Shown piece after piece: positions 5,228 through 8,170 of a stretch of DNA of 8,170 nucleotides (within the stretch, counting starts at the first letter, position 1; every line of letters starts with the position of its first letter). The position numbers and the translations under genes are program-made. The stretch is taken from contig CAIQJW010000033.1 in NCBI GenBank assembly GCA_903872255.1, positions 1 through 8,170 of the forward strand, in the 5' to 3' direction. Source of the DNA: an uncultured delta proteobacterium. GTDB taxonomy: Bacteria > Desulfobacterota > Syntrophorhabdia > Syntrophorhabdales > Syntrophorhabdaceae. Under the pieces are notes generated by a model, which did not search any database, was not told where the DNA came from, and saw only the letters and a list, made by a program, of their open reading frames with translations.

Positions 5228-6394
5228 TTATTTAGCCAGTTCTTTTTCCATTTGTATGCCGAAATCATACGCCTCAAGTAGAGAAGCCTTCAGAAATGGT
5301 CCCGTAATTTCGAATGGCTCATACCGGATGAAGAATACGTTAAGGCTCGTATTGATGATATCTTGAAGTTCCGATCCCCTGGCGTACGGGTCGAACCCGA
5401 GTTGTTTGAGATTGAGCGGAAGGCCCACGTCATAAAAAAACCTGGCTGCCTCTTTCGCCTCATTCATCCGCTTCTCCATGACAAGCTGGGCCATAACACC
5501 TATTGCAACCAGTTCGCCATGAAGACAGTTATCGTGAAGTTGAGCCACGGCAGTCAAACCCTGCGCGATGCCATGGGCCCCCGCAAGTCCGCCGCTTTCA
5601 AATCCCAGTCCGCTGAGAAGGATATTCGCTTCCACAATGCGCGCAAGTGATTCGCCGATAATGCCGCGCCGGATCTCATCAAGGGCTTGAGTGCCATGTT
5701 TGAGGAGAAGGTCACGGCACTGCCGGGCGATCGCAAGCGCCGCCATGGTAGGCCGTGCCCCGCGCGCGGTACGCCCCTTGGGGTTCTCCATGCAGCATCG
5801 GGCCTCATAGAAAGTAGAGAAGGCATCGCCCATACCCGCCACGATATACCGGACCGGTGCAGCGGCTATTACATCAAGATCGGCAAGGACCATCAGGGGG
5901 TTCGTCGAATGAAAATCGACGTCGGCAAAAACCCCTTTATTATCATAGATAACGGAATGCGCCGCCGTCGGGGCGTCCGTCGAGGCCGTGGTAGGTACCG
6001 TGACAACGGGAACGCCGAGCCTCGATGCGGCCATTCTCGCGGTATCGAGACACTTGCCCCCGCCGATCCCGATAAGGACATTTATGCCGGTGCCCTGCCG
6101 AAAGAGAGCCTCGACCCTGCTCACTTCATCCAGCGTCGACTCGCCTCCGAAAATGGTTTTTTCCGTAGAAAACCCCGAACCGGTCAGGCTTTTATCGACG
6201 ATACCGCCGAGTAAACGGTCCCTCCCGGGCGTGATAAGTATCCCGGCTGTCCCGGACACGCAAAGCGACAGATATCTTCCAAGATATCCGAGGGTGCCCT
6301 GCCCCTGTATATATTGGGATGGAGAAATAAAAAGCTGGATAGGTCGTCCGCCTTCAGGAGACATCCCGTATATTGCATTAGGATCTAAAGCCAT
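5228..6394 (-). CDS. Glycerol dehydrogenase-like metal-dependent alcohol dehydrogenase
   Basis: The product is 388 aa, of the iron-containing/GldA-type alcohol dehydrogenase superfamily, cytoplasmic and NAD(P)-dependent. The dinucleotide site is IGIGGGKCLDTA (residues 108-119), followed by PTTASTDAPTAAHSVIY (135-150), a hallmark of the glycerol dehydrogenase branch. Metal ligands are Asp190 (GMGDAFS), His274 (GAHGIAQGL) and His292 (LHGELVAIG), with nearly the spacing of the Bacillus enzyme (84 and 18 residues). The N-terminus is somewhat longer than usual GldA. ATG 6394 is chosen over ATG 6415 because AGGGAG sits 7 bases upstream of it. It is first gene of an operon with the 3-hydroxyacyl-CoA dehydrogenase, which suggests a hydroxy/keto substrate rather than free glycerol. 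Glycerol, 1,2-diols, or glycerol-1-phosphate-like substrates cannot be told apart here. Confidence 0.85.
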   Translation of the reverse strand: MALDPNAIYGMSPEGGRPIQLFISPSQYIQGQGTLGYLGRYLSLCVSGTAGILITPGRDRLLGGIVDKSLTGSGFSTEKTIFGGESTLDEVSRVEALFRQGTGINVLIGIGGGKCLDTARMAASRLGVPVVTVPTTASTDAPTAAHSVIYDNKGVFADVDFHSTNPLMVLADLDVIAAAPVRYIVAGMGDAFSTFYEARCCMENPKGRTARGARPTMAALAIARQCRDLLLKHGTQALDEIRRGIIGESLARIVEANILLSGLGFESGGLAGAHGIAQGLTAVAQLHDNCLHGELVAIGVMAQLVMEKRMNEAKEAARFFYDVGLPLNLKQLGFDPYARGSELQDIINTSLNVFFIRYEPFEITGPFLKASLLEAYDFGIQMEKELAK

Positions 6395-6418
6395 GTATTT
6401 TCTCCCTGAGAACATTTG

Positions 6419-6456
6419 CCGGTTTTAGGTACCCAACCGGATAACACGGGACCTAA
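6419..6456 (-). promoter_or_regulatory. Leader with two mutually exclusive hairpins before the dehydrogenase operon
   Basis: In the minus-strand leader, TTAGGTCCC (6456-6448) can pair with GGGTACCTAA (6434-6425) with one bulged base. Alternatively CCGGTT (6440-6435) pairs with AACCGG (6424-6419), which places GGGTACCTAA in its loop. The two folds share bases and cannot easily coexist, since no linker remains for a pseudoknot. The second fold ends 11 nt before the AGGGAG ribosome site (6407-6402). The layout recalls a leader switch, but no known riboswitch class is recognised. It could also be a DNA operator. Confidence 0.35.
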
Positions 6457-6476
6457 GCCGTAATGATAGCCCTTTT

Positions 6477-6506
6477 AATATCACATTTTCTACACGCGTT
6501 TTTCAA
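6477..6506 (-). promoter_or_regulatory. Promoter of the alcohol dehydrogenase/3-hydroxyacyl-CoA dehydrogenase operon
   Basis: On the minus strand TTGAAA (6506-6501) is followed after 18 nt by GATATT (6482-6477). TG sits one base before that hexamer, so it has an extended -10 form (TGTGATATT). The start would fall near 6470, giving a leader of about 75 nt that contains the hairpins at 6419-6456. Confidence 0.5.
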
Positions 6507-6510
6507 ACGA

Positions 6511-6547
6511 AAGGTTGCGCCTGATGCATAAGCGGCGAAACAACCTT
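6511..6547 (-). terminator. Hairpin after the cNMP-binding gene, possible terminator
   Basis: AAGGTTG-CGCC (6511-6521) and GGCG-AAA-CAACCTT (6534-6547) form an 11-bp stem with a 3-nt bulge and a 12-nt loop containing ATGCAT. It lies 43 bp beyond the stop of the cyclic-nucleotide-binding gene and just before the next promoter, the right place for a terminator. On the minus strand only a short broken T stretch (TTTCGTTT) follows, so it is not a textbook rho-independent terminator. Confidence 0.4.
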
Positions 6548-6589
6548 ATTTCTTATCGATCCCTGCGATGATTCCCGGTCCGGGACCTT

Positions 6590-7087
6590 TTACTCTTCTT
6601 CCTCGCCGGCCTCTGCTTTTTCGAGAAAATCAACGAGAACGCCAGTTGTTTGACGGAGCCTCTGGCTCATTGAAAATGCGATCTTTTGCAGTACTTTGAT
6701 TCCGATAGCCGGTTTTTCCTTGAACAGCCTTTTCATGCTATCACTTGTAAGCGTAACGAGCGTTGTATCGATCACGGCAACCGCAGTCGCAGAACGCGGG
6801 CAACTGTCGATCATGGACATCTCGCCTATCATTTTTCCCCTGCCTATCTGGGTTACACGTATATCCCTCATATGTTCGTCTTTTTTGAGGATATTTACGC
6901 CGCCCTTCACGACAATGCACATAAAAATCTCGCGGTCACCTTCCCTGAATACCGTCGCGCCTTTCCTGTATCTCATTGTTCCCATGTATTGAGACAGCTC
7001 CATGAGCTCGGCCCACGTGAACTCCATGCTTAACGATGTATCTTCAAGCAGTTCCGCCCGTTCGGTAATTCCGCTCCCTATTTGCAT
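6590..7087 (-). CDS. Stand-alone cyclic-nucleotide-binding domain protein
   Basis: The product is 165 aa, soluble. Residues about 22-125 form one cNMP-binding domain of the CRP/PKA fold: FTWAELMELSQYMGTMRYRKGATVFREGD, then IFMCIVVKGGVNILKK, and the phosphate-binding cassette GRGKMIGEMSMIDSCPRSATA. Glu89 and Arg98, which contact ribose and cyclic phosphate, are both present with the canonical 9-residue spacing, so it should bind cAMP or cGMP. The chain then has one long helix (about 125-155) and an acidic tail (EAGEEEE). There is no helix-turn-helix, so it is not a CRP/FNR transcription factor. It lies 102 bp downstream of the channel gene on the same strand, which suggests a channel-regulating subunit. 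It could equally serve another partner. GGGAAGAG precedes the ATG. Confidence 0.85.
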   Translation of the reverse strand: MQIGSGITERAELLEDTSLSMEFTWAELMELSQYMGTMRYRKGATVFREGDREIFMCIVVKGGVNILKKDEHMRDIRVTQIGRGKMIGEMSMIDSCPRSATAVAVIDTTLVTLTSDSMKRLFKEKPAIGIKVLQKIAFSMSQRLRQTTGVLVDFLEKAEAGEEEE

Positions 7088-7108
7088 ATAGCTCTTCCCT
7101 TACATTGT

Positions 7109-7136
7109 GTTATCGGCATTTTTCCTTTCATGTAAA
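7109..7136 (-). promoter_or_regulatory. Promoter of the cNMP-binding gene
   Basis: On the minus strand TTTACA (7136-7131) is followed after 16 nt by GATAAC (7114-7109). The predicted start, near 7102, leaves a leader of about 15 nt holding the purine-rich ribosome site. The gene may therefore be transcribed independently of the channel. No clear terminator is visible between channel and cNMP gene (7088-7189), although a run of six Ts lies there. Confidence 0.4.
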
Positions 7137-7189
7137 GCCCTGGGTAAGAAAAAATTTAGGAGGAAGTCACAAGGTATTATGGCGGAAGA

Positions 7190-7858
7190 TCATTTGTGGT
7201 GCACACGGCTCGCAATATGCAGGCCGACGAGCCGTGCCACAAACACCGCCAGATAGAGCTGCCCGACCATGGCCTGCAGCATAGTGAAGACCCGGGCCGG
7301 GTACGACCTCGGCACGATGTCGCCGAACCCGAGGGTTGTCATTGTGATAATGCTGTAATAGAGAAAATCCGTCTTTTGCCCCACACCCGAACTGAACCTG
7401 AAGGCATTGGGGTCCAGCACCCAGAACAAATAATAGATCAGTTGCCACCATGAGGCCATGAGGATATACACGGAGATGCCGCCCTTTACCGTATCGCCAG
7501 TGACGAGCTTTTCGGAAAAAATGCGCCTGATCATGAAAATGATAATGAGCCCGATCATGACGATATAGACGATCATTGCCGCAATACCCAGCGGCATGCT
7601 GTTCAGCACGAAAACGGCGAGATAATGAAAAAGGAGCGCCATAAAAGCGAAAGCGATGTATGCAATAAATAAAAAACGGTGCGCTTTCAGGATGCTGAGC
7701 ATAATGGCGTACACAGCGAGGGACAAAAAAGAGACTGTCAGTGAATAGACCGTGAAATTGCTAACACTCAAGATCGACACGACCATGAGAGATATGAGGA
7801 AAAACAAAAGAAGTGAATACTTGTTCTCGATCATTCTCTCAATATGCTCCCTGTCCAA
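7190..7858 (-). CDS. Potassium-type ion channel, six-helix, filter TLGFGD
   Basis: The product is 222 aa, integral in the inner membrane. Numbered from the chosen start, hydrophobic helices lie at about 14-33, 35-57, 61-85, 88-110, 126-148 and 189-214. A pore helix and the selectivity filter T175-L-G-F-G-D180 (in ITMTTLGFGDIVP) lie between helices 5 and 6, so it belongs to the voltage-gated-like/Ion_trans_2 K+ channel superfamily. The fourth helix lacks the regular arginine ladder, so voltage sensing is unlikely. The chain stops just after helix 6 (ARLVGLHIASRVHHK) and has no RCK or cNMP domain. A TTG at 7858 with GGGAGG five bases upstream is the preferred start. TTG 7930 would overlap a predicted -35 box, and ATG 7834 is another option. 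GFG instead of GYG in the filter occurs in some K+ channels, and selectivity is untested. Confidence 0.85.
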   Translation of the reverse strand: MDREHIERMIENKYSLLLFFLISLMVVSILSVSNFTVYSLTVSFLSLAVYAIMLSILKAHRFLFIAYIAFAFMALLFHYLAVFVLNSMPLGIAAMIVYIVMIGLIIIFMIRRIFSEKLVTGDTVKGGISVYILMASWWQLIYYLFWVLDPNAFRFSSGVGQKTDFLYYSIITMTTLGFGDIVPRSYPARVFTMLQAMVGQLYLAVFVARLVGLHIASRVHHK

Positions 7859-7901
7859 CCATGCCTCCCGAACGTAGTGATGTTTTGAGGTGTATATTGA
7901 A

Positions 7902-7930
7902 TAATTACCGCATAATTCTCTATTCTGCAA
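7902..7930 (-). promoter_or_regulatory. Candidate promoter of the channel gene
   Basis: On the minus strand TTGCAG (7930-7925) is followed after 17 nt by TAATTA (7907-7902). The match is modest. If used, transcription starts near 7895, which rules out the TTG at 7930 as the translation start and favours TTG 7858 or ATG 7834. Confidence 0.3.
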
Positions 7931-7943
7931 ACATTTGGGGTAA

Positions 7944-8016
7944 TTTACAAGAGGGAAAAGAAAACCGGTTTGATATTTACTTTTTGTACCCTTTAGGCTT
8001 TACTTTTACGCTTTAC
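7944..8016 (+). repeat. TTTAC repeats in the leader of the 8042 gene
   Basis: GCTTTAC occurs twice, at 7997-8003 and 8010-8016 (13-bp period), with further TTTAC copies nearby (around 7944, 7976 and 8005). The stretch between the channel gene and the 8042 gene (7859-8041) is otherwise AT-rich, with a weak TTGATA (7970-7975) and a 10-bp palindrome AAACCGGTTT at 7962-7971. The repeats could be regulator half-sites, but low complexity may explain them. Confidence 0.25.
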
Positions 8017-8041
8017 AAGCATTTCAAAGATGGAGGCATTC

Positions 8042-8170
8042 ATGAACATAGGCATTCTCGAGCATATGGAAGCCCCGGAACTTCGTGAATATTTACGGTT
8101 TCTCCTGTGGCATTACCGGGTTGTCGACGGTTTCTGGTTCCTGTGTGTTGAAGAAAATTACGGCCGAAAA
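8042..8170 (+). CDS. N-terminal part of a DUF6125-like protein (runs off the window)
   Basis: Forty-three codons are present and the reading frame is still open at the window edge. GGAGG five bases before the ATG makes the start secure. The segment APELREYLRFLLWHYRVVDGFWFLCVEENYG matches, from memory, the opening of DUF6125-type proteins, which begin with an amphipathic helix, then 'W(R/M)xVDGxWFLxVEExFG'. Their biochemical role is unknown to me. No signal peptide or membrane segment is visible in this portion. It is divergent from the channel gene. The gene is certain; the family assignment is moderate because only the first part is visible. Confidence 0.7.
   Translation, partial: MNIGILEHMEAPELREYLRFLLWHYRVVDGFWFLCVEENYGRK

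Noticed and set aside
5209..5277. Upstream ATG extension of the 3-hydroxyacyl-CoA dehydrogenase
   Set aside because: It would overlap the preceding gene and add 23 residues before the Rossmann strand; the GTG at 5208 has AGGAGG at the right distance.
5687..6428. Long plus-strand frames (175 and 146 codons) opposite the alcohol dehydrogenase
   Set aside because: They lie antisense to a clearly recognised gene, have Arg/Pro-rich products without family features, and lack ribosome sites.
6571..6590. TCCCGG/CCGGGA palindrome directly after the cNMP-binding gene as a terminator
   Set aside because: The centre is a single base, leaving only a short stem after loop formation, and no T run follows on the gene's strand.

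Overview
The window carries nine genes or partial genes and several intergenic stretches with visible structure. Gene content (orphan molybdate-type binding protein, small periplasmic cytochrome c, CoA and ketone chemistry, ion channel), Gram-negative signal peptides, sigma70-like promoters and good Shine-Dalgarno sites suggest a chromosomal segment of a Gram-negative anaerobe. A deltaproteobacterial (Desulfobacterota) syntroph or aromatic/fatty-acid degrader is the best guess. That is inference from gene content; there is no rRNA or other taxonomic marker here.

Layout. Positions 80-472 (-) encode a small conserved hypothetical protein with a HTH-like C-terminus. Positions 520-1180 have no secure gene but hold a cluster of REP-like palindromes: a pair in inverted orientation, further decayed direct copies, and flanking short direct repeats. 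Positions 1181-2050 (+) encode an exported two-part protein of unknown function, and 2122-2385 (+) a monoheme cytochrome c whose promoter may give a leaderless mRNA. Positions 2457-3314 (-) encode a ModA-like periplasmic binding protein, with no modB or modC beside it. Its promoter overlaps a perfect dyad, GTTATATA-N6-TATATAAC, that looks like a ModE box.

Positions 3536-4282 (+) encode acetoacetate decarboxylase with all key catalytic residues at the classical positions. It converges, with a 4-bp stop-codon overlap, on a two-gene minus-strand operon: a glycerol-dehydrogenase-like metal alcohol dehydrogenase (5228-6394) followed by a 3-hydroxyacyl-CoA dehydrogenase (4279-5208). Acetoacetyl-CoA/3-hydroxyacyl-CoA, acetoacetate and alcohol/ketone redox steps are thus clustered, though a single pathway is not proven. 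The operon has an extended -10 promoter and a leader that can fold into two mutually exclusive hairpins just before the ribosome binding site.

Positions 6590-7087 (-) encode a stand-alone cyclic-nucleotide-binding domain protein. Directly upstream on the same strand, 7190-7858 encodes a six-helix potassium-type channel with a TLGFGD filter and no cytoplasmic regulatory domain. The pair looks like a cyclic-nucleotide-gated channel split into two genes, although the binding-domain gene also seems to have its own promoter. The window ends in the first 43 codons of a plus-strand gene (8042 onward) resembling the DUF6125 family.

Most notable: the ModE-like operator on an orphan modA, the split channel/cNMP pair, the alternative-hairpin leader of the dehydrogenase operon, and the REP-like element cluster. 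No CRISPR array, tRNA, rRNA, transposase or defence system was found.
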